A stretch of DNA of 64,000 nucleotides from JAXDMU01 sp963762435 (GTDB lineage Bacteria; Pseudomonadota; Alphaproteobacteria; ATCC43930; CGMCC-115725). Shown piece after piece: positions 20,325 to 29,154 of the stretch. Made by a program: the position numbers and the translations under genes. The notes below the pieces were generated by a model, which was not told the DNA's origin, did not search any database, and saw nothing but the letters and a program-made list of their open reading frames with translations. The DNA lies in contig CAVXLN010000005.1 of the NCBI GenBank assembly GCA_963762435.1, forward strand, positions 1 through 64,000, read 5' to 3'. Each line of letters begins with the position of its first letter. The first letter of the stretch is position 1.

Positions 20325-20860
20325 CATGTTCAAGGAACTCCGAGATTCGTTACGACCCTACCTGCCGAGAAATATCCGGCATACGCTCTATCAGAAAAAA
20401 GAGCGTCAGTTTGCCTCACGTGGAGAGGGAACCGCACTGCGCTGCACGACAAAACGAAAGACCGTCGGCTGCTGCTCTTTACGTGTTCTTGATCTGGATC
20501 TTTCCGAAAGACGTGCCCGGGCTGGCGCAGCGAATCAAAAAACATCTCGGGCGCTACCCTAAGCACCGGATGGTCATGCTCTGCAACGAACAGTTCGTCG
20601 CCGACATCTTAAACCAGGACGGCATTGAAGCGATTTTCTGCAACCACAACTGCCTGGTCAACGAGAACTATTTTACCATCAATGAAACGGCGGATGCCGT
20701 GGGAGCCCGGAAACATCGGCCCCTTGTCGCGACGCCGTCTTCGGGACTTGGGGCGTCAGCTTCGCGCGTGATCTGCCCTAAAGGCCGATGCAAGTGTCCG
20801 CGCCGGAAATTTCCTTTCCCACGCTGGCCGCCGAATTTAGATTGGGACCACTATGAGTCT
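20325..20860 (+). pseudogene. Broken glycosyltransferase-like gene remnant
   Basis: Starts MFKELRDSLRPYLPRNIRHT just behind the acyltransferase and keeps coding character in two or three frames: VFLIWIFPKDVPGLAQRIKK, MVMLCNEQFVADILNQDG, IFCNHNCLVNENYFTINE. The last phrase resembles the N-terminal part of a group of surface-glycan glycosyltransferases (usually followed by YDAVYNAR and a sugar-binding domain), but that second half is absent. The coding signal fades after about 20,700. Either a truncated gene or one scrambled by assembly errors. Family assignment is weak. Confidence 0.4.
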
Positions 20861-21245
20861 ACTCCACCTCGTTCACAGAAGCGTGATCATCAAGTTCTCC
20901 GACGCTGCCAAGACCCAGTTCAATCCCGAAGCGTCGTATGCCTTCCGCCTGACCGGCGTCGATGCGATGGGATTTCTCCAAGTCCAGGCTTTCCGGCCGG
21001 GCAATCCTTCCGCGCCGGAGACCGATGGGGATGCCTACTGGATCAACAAGGACCTCGTGCGCGAAATCCATGATGTCGATCTGGCGACGGTCAAAGGCAC
21101 GATTCTTTATACCGGGGAAGCGTCGAAGCCCAAGGTCGAGCCTAAGGCCGAACCGATTCCGCAAGACGTGGTGACCAAGCTGCCCAAGTCGAAGGTCCCG
21201 GCCAAGGGCCGCACGGCGCTGAAGCAGAAGCCGGTTTTTAATTAG
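20853..21245 (+). CDS. Hypothetical protein
   Basis: 130 residues, MSLLHLVHRSVIIKFSDAAK, with regular codon use and a Lys/Pro-rich tail (KPKVEPKAEPIPQDVVTKLP) ending KQKPVFN. The core (YAFRLTGVDAMGFLQVQAF, YWINKDLVREIHDV) looks like a small folded domain. No membrane segment, signal peptide or metal-binding motif is visible. I do not recognise the family. It is the last gene before the inverted-repeat region. Confidence 0.6.
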   Translation: MSLLHLVHRSVIIKFSDAAKTQFNPEASYAFRLTGVDAMGFLQVQAFRPGNPSAPETDGDAYWINKDLVREIHDVDLATVKGTILYTGEASKPKVEPKAEPIPQDVVTKLPKSKVPAKGRTALKQKPVFN

Positions 21246-21554
21246 AGGCTATCCGAAAAATAGGCATGGGTCGCGTGGCGCCGGAAAGGGGCCGAAATCG
21301 AGGCGCGAGCGACGAGCGTAGCCGCAGCGCTACGGGAGGAGGGAGCAACAAAGAGTTCGGCCCCTTTCCGGCGCCACCCTTCGGGCCAAGTCTTTTTTGT
21401 CTGGGGCGGCGTCGCTCGCTCGTCACGTAGCCACGGCTATGCTCCTCGCTCGACTCCTTGCCACAGCCAAAAAATCTTTCCTTCGTACGTGGTAAAACCC
21501 GGCGCTAGATCGCCGGGCTACTGTCGGTCGTCCCTGACGGGAAGAAGGGCGCGC
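21246..21554. repeat. Gene-free stretch holding a large inverted repeat
   Basis: The arms GTGGCGCCGGAAAGGGGCCG... at 21275-21296 and its exact reverse complement at 21356-21377 form a 22-bp perfect stem around a 59-base spacer. The spacer contains GCGAGCGACGAGCGTAGCCG, and an imperfect reverse-complement copy of that stretch lies further out at about 21415-21450, so the structure is nested. No open reading frame with coding character lies here. It resembles a mobile intergenic (REP/MITE-like) element between the hypothetical gene and the convergent response-regulator gene. Confidence 0.75.
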
Positions 21555-21967
21555 CTAAGTCTGAATGTGAATCAGCGCCTTGAGGTTCTCGAGAATCTCC
21601 GCGGAGGAGACCGGCTTGTGCCAGAGAATAACCGCGCCCTGTTCGTAGACTTCCAGATTGGTGCCGGGTTCGCGCCGGTCAGGACGATCAACGGCAGGCT
21701 GGGGCGGATGCGGTGCATCTCCTTGAACAGGGCGTTGCCCGAAACGTGCGGCAGGGTTAAATCGACGAGCACCATGGCCCATTGCTCCGGGTTCTGGTTG
21801 AAGGCGATCAAGCCGGAGAGACCGTCCGCGGCATGGGCGGCCTCGTAGCCGTTGGACTCCAGCAGGGCACTGATCGACTCGGCTACTTCGGGATCGTCCT
21901 CGATGTGAAGAATATGATGTTTGGCGTGGCCGGGGATAACTTGGGTACGTAAATTGGCGCGATCCAT
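21555..21967 (-). CDS. Single-domain response regulator (CheY-like receiver, one frameshift)
   Basis: Receiver domain: HILHIEDDPEVAESISALL (acidic pair EDD), phospho-acceptor Asp in MVLVDLTLPHVSGNALF, LPLIVLTG with the conserved Thr, and HKPVSSAEILENLKALI with the conserved Lys. The frame shifts once near 21,670 (GANP|GTNLEVYEQGAV). No output domain is present, so it would act through a partner kinase or effector not seen here. Start ATG at 21967 (MDRANLRTQ) gives a normal-length receiver. It is downstream of and co-directional with the CPBP protease gene, 80 bases away. Confidence 0.85.
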
Positions 21968-22047
21968 TCTAGCGCTAATAGCCGATGCGATGCAGGAAGA
22001 CAAGACACGGCTGTCGGGGAGTGCCCATTTAACTTGCCGTCGCTGAA

Positions 22048-22719
22048 TTATTTATGCGTCGGCGTGGGCGTGACGATGGAGAGAAAATGCCAATCGTTGG
22101 CGGCCAGGCTGTAGAGGGCGAGGAGCAGATTCGTCACCCCATGCGCGAGCATGATGTCGCCGAGGCGTTTCGTGCGGATAAACCAAGCGCCGTAAAGCAC
22201 TCCCACGATAAGGCCCAGCGGCCATTCCGAGCCATGCACGCTGGCAAAGCACGCCGTTGTCACCCAGAAAGAAAACGGCTGGTAGGTCCCCAGGGGGACG
22301 GAGGCGAAATCCTCCTTGATCAGCCAGCGCATGAGAAAGCCCCGCCAGAAGAGCTCCTCCATGATCGGGATGCAGACCGCGATGCCGGCCACGCGAAAGC
22401 CGAAGAGGACCCATGCCACGGCGGGCGGATAGAGCGCGAAGGGATTGCGGCCGATGAGCGGCTGGCCGTAGTGGACGAGGTACGGGTCCAGCCCGATCCA
22501 GAGGACCACGCCCACCGCGCCGATGCAGGCGCTGATAATCGGCGCCCCGGGCCGGAGCGATGGAAGCGCGCGCCAATACCAGGCGATCATCCCAGCCTCC
22601 GCGACCGTGATCACCGGGTAAAGCGCGTAGTGCTGCTCCGGGAAGAAGCCCTGCGCCGTGAGAAAAACCGCGAACAGGAAAAACGGCGCGATGAAGGGCA
22701 GGACTTCCGATTTGGCCAT
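22048..22719 (-). CDS. CPBP-family intramembrane protease (CAAX protease-related)
   Basis: 223 residues with about six membrane segments. Catalytic motifs of the CPBP/Abi family: EELFWRGFLMRWLI (Glu-Glu...Arg) and FASVHGSEWPLG with the conserved His, then IMLAHGVTNLLLALYSL with a second His. The EELFWRGF form is typical of the subfamily tied to PEP-CTERM/exosortase systems (TIGR03008-like), though I see no exosortase here. Expected to cleave membrane-bound peptides or proteins. Divergent from the MFS gene with 114 bases between. Confidence 0.85.
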   Translation of the reverse strand: MAKSEVLPFIAPFFLFAVFLTAQGFFPEQHYALYPVITVAEAGMIAWYWRALPSLRPGAPIISACIGAVGVVLWIGLDPYLVHYGQPLIGRNPFALYPPAVAWVLFGFRVAGIAVCIPIMEELFWRGFLMRWLIKEDFASVPLGTYQPFSFWVTTACFASVHGSEWPLGLIVGVLYGAWFIRTKRLGDIMLAHGVTNLLLALYSLAANDWHFLSIVTPTPTHK

Positions 22720-22833
22720 GGGTCGCCCGAGATTACCGAAGATGGTGCGGATGGCGATGCCAACTTAATCGCGGACCATCGCGCGGGATTCGCCATCCCG
22801 CCCACTTTGCGCTAGGCTTGAATTTTACGGCCC

Positions 22834-23125
22834 ATGACCCTGCTTCCCCACCCCCAGGCGCCTGCCTCCAAGCGCGAACTCTACACCGTCTTCGCCGGGC
22901 TGATGCTCGCGCTAACCCTGGCCTCACTGGACCAAAACATCGTCAGCACCGCGCTGCCGCGCATTGTCAGCGACCTGGGCGGGTTGGCGCACCTCTCGTG
23001 GGTGGTCACGGCGTTCATGGTTACTTCGACCATCAGCACGCCGCTCTACGGCAAGCTCAGTGACATGTGTATGGGCGCAAGCCGCTCTTTTTCACGGCGA
23101 TCACCATTTTCCTCATCGGTTCGGT
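22834..23125 (+). CDS. MFS drug-efflux transporter, N-terminal fragment cut at a join
   Basis: Start of a DHA2-type (14-helix) major facilitator: ELYTVFAGLMLALTLASLDQ, VSTALPRIVSDLGG, LSWVVTAFMVTSTISTPLYGKLSDMYGRK (split by an indel near 23,066) and FFTAITIFLIGSV. The DQNIVSTALPRI and GKLSD-x-YGRK motifs are diagnostic. After LIGSV the sequence becomes antisense methionine synthase, so about 90% of the transporter is missing. The truncation coincides with the first foreign join. Confidence 0.9.
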
Positions 23126-23132
23126 CGAGGGC
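23121..23132. other. Join between fragment A and fragment B
   Basis: Left of here a plus-strand MFS transporter reads to LIGSV. Right of here minus-strand MetH reads back to SGLAALD. Neither protein continues on the other side. The short string TCGGTCGAGG fits both genes, which suggests a join through microhomology. Confidence 0.85.
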
Positions 23133-25166
23133 CGCCAAGCCCGAGTCCAGTGCCTCGGTCAGGTCGGCCTCCAGGCCGGTGCGGTTCCCGTCGATGATCC
23201 GCTGGGACAGGCGCTGATCCACCGGCCAGTCGGCATGGTCGTCCTGGGCGCCGGTGTTGACCTTGACCCCGTCGAACAGCGCCAGCAGTTCCTGCAGCGG
23301 GTCGTAGTCATCGGTCCGCCGGTTGTAGACCAGGTCGAGGCAGAGCTCCTTGGCCCGCTCGTCAATCCGGGCCAGCGGCAGGATCTTCGACACGTGCACG
23401 ATGGCCGAGTCGAGGCCGGCCTCCACGCACTCATGCAGGAAGACCGAGTTGAGCGCCTGGCGGGCGGCCGGGTTGAGGCCGAACGAGACGTTGGACAGCC
23501 CGAGAATGGTGGACACGCCGGGCAGCTCGGCCTTGATGGCCCGGATGCCCTCGATGGTCTCGATGCCGTCGAGCCGGCTCTCCTCCATGCCGGTGGACAG
23601 CGGCAGGGCCAGCGGATCGAAGAGCAGGTCCTCCGGCTCCAGGCCGTAGCGATTGACGGCGATGTCGCGGATGTTGCGAGCGGCCCGCAGCTTCCATTCC
23701 GCGGTGCGGGCCTGGCCCTCTTCGTCGATGCAGGTGCAGACCACGGCCGCGCCGAACTCGCGGGCCAGTCGCAGGAACGTGTCGAGCCGCGTGCCGGGCT
23801 CGTCGCCTTCCTCGAGGTTGACCGAGTTGAGGATGGGCCGGCCACCGATCCACTCCAGGGCGGCGCGCGACCACCGGACCCTCGGTGGAGTCGACCATGA
23901 GGGGCACGCTGGACTGGGTGGCGAAGCGGCTGGCCATCTCCTGTCATGTCGGCCACGCCGTCGGCGCCGGTGTAGTCGACGCAGACATCGATCAGATGCG
24001 AGCCCTCGGTGACCTGGTCCCGGGCCATGGCGACGCAGGTGTCCCAGTCGGCTTCGAGCATGGCTTCGCGGAAGCGCTTGGACCCGTTGGCGTTGGTGCG
24101 CTCGCCGACGGCCAGGAACGAGGTGTCCTGTTGGAAGGGCACCGAGGTGTAGATGGAGGCGGCCGACGGCTCAAACACCGGGGTCCGTGCGGCCGGGCGT
24201 GGCGTCGGCACAGCGCTCGACCACAGCCGCCAGGTGCTCGGGCGTCGTGCCGCAGCAACCGCCGACGACCGACACGCCGAATTCGGTGACGAAGCGGTGC
24301 AGGTGGTCGGCCAGCTGGGCTGGCGTGAGGTCGTAGTGCATTTTGCCGTCGACCACCGAGGGCAGGCCGGCATTGGGCAGGCAGGCGATGGGCATGCGGC
24401 TGGCGCCCGACAGGTGGCGCAGCGCCTCGCTCATCTCGACCGGTCCGGTGGCGCAGTTGAGGCCGACGACGTCGACCTGCATGGCATCGAGCACGGTCAG
24501 GGCGGCGGCGATCTCGGTGCCGGGCAGCATGCGGCCGGTCAGCTCAATGGTGACCTGCACCTGGAGCGGCACAATGCGGTCGAGCGCCACCATGGCTCGG
24601 CGGGCGCCGTTGATGGCCGACTTGGCCGACAGCAGGTCGAAGACGGTCTCGATCAGGAGGAGGTCGACGCCGCCCTCGAGCAGGCCGAGGGCCTGCTCTT
24701 CGTAGGCGTCTCGCAGGTCGGCGTAGGAGATGTGACCCAGCGTCGGGAACTTCGTGCCCGGGCCCATGCTGCCGGCCACCCATCGTGGCCGGTCGGGCGT
24801 GGAGAACTCGGCGGCCACCGCTCCGGCCAGTTCGGCGCCCGGGCGGCTGATCTCCCGGGCCTGATCCTGCAGCCCGTACTCGACCAGCACCACCGACGAC
24901 GAGCCGAAGGTGTCGGTCTCGACCACGTCGCAGCCGACTTCATAGAACGACCGGTGCACCTGTGCGACCAGGTCGGGACGGGTCTTGATCAGCTACTCGT
25001 TGCAGCCCTCGAGCTCGGGTCCGCCGAAGTCCTCGGGGCTCAGGCCGAGGATCTGCAGGTTGGTCCCCATGGCGCCGTCGAAGATGAGGACACGCTCACG
25101 CAGGGCCTGCAGGTAGGACGATCGGTCTGGGTCGAGACGACCGAGAAGTTCGGGCGAGGGCGACAT
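23126..25166 (-). CDS. metH: Cobalamin-dependent methionine synthase MetH, N-terminal half (truncated, frameshifted)
   Basis: Transfers a methyl group from methyltetrahydrofolate via cobalamin to homocysteine. Visible: start MSPSPELLGRLDPDRSS, homocysteine-binding domain (LIFDGAMGTNLQ, DVVETDTFGSSSVVL, zinc Cys in GLNCATGP and the pair in GGCCGTTPEH), folate domain (LAVGERTNANGSKRFREAM, VDSTEGPV, ILNSVNLEEGD, STILGLSNVSFGLN) and the first helix of the cap domain (LTEALDSGLAALD). The cobalamin-binding and activation domains are missing because the gene is cut at the join. An in-frame TAG lies at 24993-24995 where Tyr is expected (GCNE*LIKT). Frames also change near 24,170, 23,950 and 23,875. 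Divergent from the adenosyltransferase gene. Confidence 0.9.
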
Positions 25167-25222
25167 GTTCGGAACAGGATACTGGGCCCCCGGGTCGCGA
25201 CGGGCCGGTAGCATCCCGCCTA

Positions 25223-25762
25223 GTGAAGCCTAGGATCTATACCAAGACGGGCGACAACGGGACGACCGGGCTGCTCTTCGGGGGCCGGGTGCGCAAGGAC
25301 TCGGCGCATTGAGCTCAACGGGGACATCGACGAGGCGCAGTCGGCCATGGGTGTGGCCAGGGCCGAGACCGTGCCGGGCTCGGAGGATCAACGAGCGCCT
25401 GACCTCGCTGGCCCGGGATCTCTACGTGCTGATGGCCGAGGTGGCGACGTCCCCGGAGAACCGCATCAAGTTGAAGCCAGGGTCAAGCCTGGTGACCGCC
25501 GACATGGTCAGCGCCTCGAGGTGAAGATCGACGAGCTGCTCGAGCGCTTCGACATGCCGAGCCGATTTCACCATCCCCGGCGAGAACCGCACGGCCGCCG
25601 CCCTCGACCTGGCCCGACCGTGGTCCGCCGGGCCGAGCGGCTGGCGGTGGCCCAGCCCAGGAGGGTTCCTACGTCGTGCCGTATCTCAATCGCCTGTCCG
25701 ACCTGCTGTGGGCCATGGCCCGCTGGCAGGAAGGACCGGAGCACACGCTCTCGAAGAAATAG
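25223..25762 (+). CDS. ATP:cob(I)alamin adenosyltransferase, PduO type (frameshifted)
   Basis: Makes adenosylcobalamin from ATP and cob(I)alamin. GTG start at 25223, then the diagnostic IYTKTGDNGTTGLLFGG, ELNGDIDEAQSAMGVA, INERLTSLARDLYVLMAEV, EVKIDELLERFDMP, and after repair FTIPGENRTAAALDLARPVV and the closing VVPYLNRLSDLLWAMARWQE ending LSKK. Frame changes near 25,305, 25,385, 25,510, 25,560 and 25,660. It stands back to back with metH, 56 bases apart, so two B12-related genes share one promoter region. No cobalamin riboswitch fits in that gap. Confidence 0.88.
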
Positions 25763-25794
25763 GGCGGCCGCGCGCCCAGCCGTCGTCGGCAGTC

Positions 25795-26402
25795 TCACCA
25801 ACGTCCGCGGTGAATGCGTTCGCGCGAGTCGGTCCGGGGCGATCGAGCGAGCCCGAGCGGTGGTCTTCGACGTCGGCCCGCCCGAGCGGCACCGCACAGA
25901 ACAGGCGCCAATCCGGCGGGACCGCCAGCCTGGCCGCCAGCTCCTCCTCCCCCCGGAAGTTGCCCAGCACGCAGGCGCCGAGACCCTGGTCGACGGCGCC
26001 GAGGAGGACGGTCATGACCGCGAACGCCGCATCCCCGTACCAGTAGGGGACCGACCAGGCCTCGCTGTGGCGGCCCAGGCCGGATGCCGCCTTGTCCTCC
26101 TCGGCGTAGCGGGCCACGTAGGCGCTGGCCGAGGTGTACGCCAGCAACACGACCGGGGCCCGCTGCAGGCCGCTCGACCACGAAGAGAAGGTGCTCCGCC
26201 ACTCTTCGTCGGTCGTGGAGTCCCAGTAGAGCGAGGTCTGTGCCGGGCCCTCCAGGGCGACCCACGCCACCCCTCGGGTATTGCCGGCGGTCGGGGACCG
26301 GAGGGCGTCGAGGAGGATGCGGTCGAGGACGCCGGGTGCCAGCGGTTCAGGGTCGAAACTCCTGACCATCCTCCGTTTCGTGATGGCCTCGTGCAGCTCC
26401 AT
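25795..26402 (-). CDS. Nitroreductase-family FMN oxidoreductase (one frameshift near the end)
   Basis: About 200 residues. FMN-binding Arg cluster at the N-terminus (ITKRRMVRSFDPEPL), then RSPTAGNTRGVAWVAL, SVPYWYGDAAFAVMTVLL, GLGACVLGNFRGEEELAARL and DWRLFCAVPLGRAD. The frame shifts near 25,860, after which the alternative frame gives SRERIHRGRW and a stop at 25795. HRGRW is the usual C-terminus of this subfamily. Start ATG at 26402 (MELHEAITKRR); longer starts add Arg-rich sequence without family similarity. Substrate unknown. Convergent with the adenosyltransferase gene. Confidence 0.82.
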
Positions 26403-26563
26403 AGGAAGCGCAGTTTGGCATCCTGGTGCGGCCGGGCGGCGGCGACGTGGCACCCGCCACATCGGGCGCCTGCGGCTGGTCCTCATCGGGAATGTTGACC
26501 TCGCTGGTAGTGTTTAACGGTTCGATGCCGGTAAAACAGCCGGCCGCGACCCGGAGGTTGCGT

Positions 26564-27727
26564 GTGCCTACTCCCCGAGACCTTTTGAACGAGGCGAAGG
26601 CGTCCATCCGCGAGGTGGAGCCGCCCGAAGCCGAAACGCTCCTGACCGGAGGCGGTGTCACGTTCCTCGACGTCCGCGAGCCTGATGAGTACGAGCAGGG
26701 AGCACTGCCCAATGCCGTCCACCTGCCCCGTGGCCACCTGGAGTTCCAGGTGGAGGGGAAGCTTCCGGACAAGGCAGCCCCGATCGTCGTCTACTGCGCC
26801 GGCGGCGTCCGCTCCGCCTTCGCGGCCAAGACGATGGGCGAACTCGGGTACTCCGACGTGCAGTCGCTCGTCGGGGGGTTCAACAAGTGGAAGGACGACG
26901 GCCGACCCTGGGTGTCGCCCAAGACGCTGACCCCGGCCCAGCGCAACCGCTACCAGCGCCACCTCCTTCTTCCAGAGGTCGGAGAAGTGGGGCAGCTGAA
27001 GTTGCTCGACTCCAAGGTCCTGCTGTTGGGGGCCGGAGGACTGGGGTCGCCGGCGGCCCTGTACCTGGCGGCGGCCGGAGTCGGCACTCTGGGGATCATC
27101 GACATGGACGTGGTCGACGAGTCGAACCTGCAGCGCCAGATTCTGCACAACATGGATCGGATCGGCGAGCGCAAGGTCGACTCGGCCAAGAAGACGCTGA
27201 CCGAGCTCAACCCCGATGTGAACGTGGTGACCTACGACGTCCGCCTCGGAGCCGACAACATCCTCGACATCATCGACGGCTACGACGTCATCGTCGACGG
27301 CACCGACAACTTCCCGACCCGTTACCTGGTCAACGACGCCGCGCTGCTCAAGCGGATCCCGGTCGTCCACGGATCGATCTTCCGCTTCGAGGGGCAGGCC
27401 ACGGTCTTCGACCCCTACAACGGACCCTGCTACCGCTGCCTCATTCCCGAGCCACCGCCGGCCGAACTGGCCCCTTCCTGCGCAGAGGCGGGAGTGCTCG
27501 GCGTGCTGCCGGGCATCATCGGGTCCATCCAGGCCATCGAGGCCATCAAGATGCTCCTGCGCCTGGGGGATCCGTTGGTAGGCCGTCTGTTGGCCTACGA
27601 CGCCCTCGAGCAGTCCTTCCGCACCTTCAAGGTGCGTCGGGATCCGGCGTGCCCGGCCTGTGGGCCCGAGGCCGGCGAGATCGTGATCGCCGAATACGAC
27701 GATCTCTGCATGCCGCACGCCCACTGA
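26564..27727 (+). CDS. Rhodanese-MoeB/ThiF fusion: sulfur-carrier adenylyltransferase/sulfurtransferase
   Basis: About 387 residues from GTG 26564, behind a good GGAGG site. The N-terminal rhodanese domain (VTFLDVREPDEYEQGALP, catalytic Cys in VVYCAGGVRSAFA) is followed by a MoeB/ThiF adenylating domain: RYQRHLLLPEVGE, P-loop LLGAGGLGSPAALYLA, IDMDVVDESNLQRQ, VDGTDNFPTRYLVND, HGSIFRFEGQATVF, two zinc pairs (CYRC and CPAC) and the APSCAEAGVLGVLPG Cys. It would adenylate and then thiolate a MoaD- or ThiS-like sulfur carrier for molybdopterin, thiamine or cysteine synthesis. In mycobacterial MoeZ the order is MoeB first, rhodanese second; here it is reversed. Reads cleanly in one frame. Confidence 0.92.
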   Translation: MPTPRDLLNEAKASIREVEPPEAETLLTGGGVTFLDVREPDEYEQGALPNAVHLPRGHLEFQVEGKLPDKAAPIVVYCAGGVRSAFAAKTMGELGYSDVQSLVGGFNKWKDDGRPWVSPKTLTPAQRNRYQRHLLLPEVGEVGQLKLLDSKVLLLGAGGLGSPAALYLAAAGVGTLGIIDMDVVDESNLQRQILHNMDRIGERKVDSAKKTLTELNPDVNVVTYDVRLGADNILDIIDGYDVIVDGTDNFPTRYLVNDAALLKRIPVVHGSIFRFEGQATVFDPYNGPCYRCLIPEPPPAELAPSCAEAGVLGVLPGIIGSIQAIEAIKMLLRLGDPLVGRLLAYDALEQSFRTFKVRRDPACPACGPEAGEIVIAEYDDLCMPHAH

Positions 27728-27757
27728 GCCCGCTCCGTCACTGAGGCTCGCTGCGAC

Positions 27758-27785
27758 GGCCCGGGTGGTCAACACCACCTGGGCC
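27758..27785. terminator. Terminator-like hairpin after the rhodanese-MoeB gene
   Basis: Arms GGCCCGGGTGGT and ACCACCTGGGCC pair over 12 positions (one G-U) around a CAAC loop. No U-tract follows, so it may be a factor-dependent or bidirectional stop. The rest of the 169-base gap shows nothing else. Confidence 0.55.
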
Positions 27786-27896
27786 AAGGCTGTTTAGTCT
27801 TTCGCCACGCCTCCTACCGATCTCCTCGTTCGCCCGGCACCTGAGACCGGGGCGCCGCGCCCGCCGGCCGAATTCCCGACCCTGACCTCGCGTCGG

Positions 27897-29116
27897 GTGA
27901 AACGGAACCGGTTCATCTGGCTGGCCGGCCTCGCACTGCTCGCGTTGATGCTCGTGTTGCTCACCGGTCGCGGCGGCGGGCACCCGTCGGCCGCGGGTGA
28001 CAGCCACGCCTCCTCGGGTCACCAGCCGACGCCGCCGGCCCGCCCCGCGGGCAATCCGCGGCTCGATCCCGACTGGGAGGGCAACGGGAAGCCGGTCACG
28101 TTCGCCTTCGGGGGAGACGTGCATTTCCCCGCCGGAACGAACTTGGGCGATCGGCTCGCTGCTGATCCGTCCGACCGCGCTCGGTCCGACCGTGCCCCAG
28201 CTCCTCTCTGGCGTCGACCTCTCCATGGTGCAATTTCGAGTCGGCGCTGACTGACGGGACCTGTCCTGACCCCCAGCCCAAGCAGTACGTGTTCTACGCC
28301 CCACCGACGGTGATCGACGCCTTCAAGGGGGCGGGCGTGAGCCTCATCACCGAAGCGAACAATCACGGCGAGGACTGTGGCCTCGCCGGGCTCCAGACCG
28401 CCCTGGCCACCAAGGCGTCGACCGGTTACACGATCTTGGGCATCGGGCAGAACGCCGCCCAGGCGTTCACTCCCTACACCACGACCATCGACGGGGAGCA
28501 CATTGCGATCATCGCGGCGACCCAGGTCATCGATTCCGATTTGCAGACGGCGTGGACGGCCACGACGACCCAACCTGGGCTGGCCTCGGCCTACGACGTC
28601 AACGATCTCGTCGCCGCGGTCGAGGCGGCGCGCAAGACGGCCGACACCGTGATCGTCTACCTGCACTGGGGCACCGAGCTCGATGCCTGCCCCAATCCGC
28701 TCCAGGAGCCTTTGGCCCAGGTGCTGGTCCAGGCGGGTGCCGACATCATTGTCGGGACCCACGCCCACGTGCTGCTGGGCGGCGGCTATCTGGGTTCGGC
28801 CTACGTGGACTACGGCCTCGGCAATTTCGCCTTCTACGACAACTCGCCTCCCGAGAATGCCAGTGGGTCTCTCGTGATCACGGCCACGGGCCGCCATATC
28901 GACGCCGTGACCTGGCGACCGGCGGTCATCGTCGACGACCTCCCCCAGCCGCTGAGCGGCGACGCCGCCACCAGCGCCCTGGCCGCCTGGAACGCCGCCC
29001 GTTCGTGCACGAACGTCTCGCCCACCGCCGGCACCCCGATCGCCACCACCGAGACCGAGACCTCGCCCGCACCCGCCTCCGCCGTGCAGACCCTCTCGGT
29101 CGACCCGAGCTCATAG
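27897..29116 (+). CDS. CapA-family protein (poly-gamma-glutamate/capsule-type), membrane-anchored (frameshifted)
   Basis: GTG start at 27897, then a signal-anchor helix (FIWLAGLALLALMLVLL) and a Pro-rich linker, so the domain lies outside the membrane. The CapA domain shows TFAFGGDVHFPAG, FYAPPTVIDAFKGAGVSL, EANNHGEDCGLAGLQ, IVYLHWGTELD and IIVGTHAHVLLGGGYL, the metallophosphatase-like pattern of the family. Frames change near 28,145 and 28,235 and then hold to the end. The tail is Thr/Ser/Pro-rich. CapA proteins take part in anionic polymer synthesis or act as phosphoesterase-like enzymes; no capB/capC partner is nearby, so the substrate is open. Confidence 0.82.
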
Positions 29117-29154
29117 GGAGCGACGTCACAGCGGGTTTCCGCTAGACAGAGTGC

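Noticed and set aside
23067..23900. Apparent MFS-like protein of 277 residues
   Set aside because: The first 19 residues are the transporter; the rest is antisense metH read across the join.
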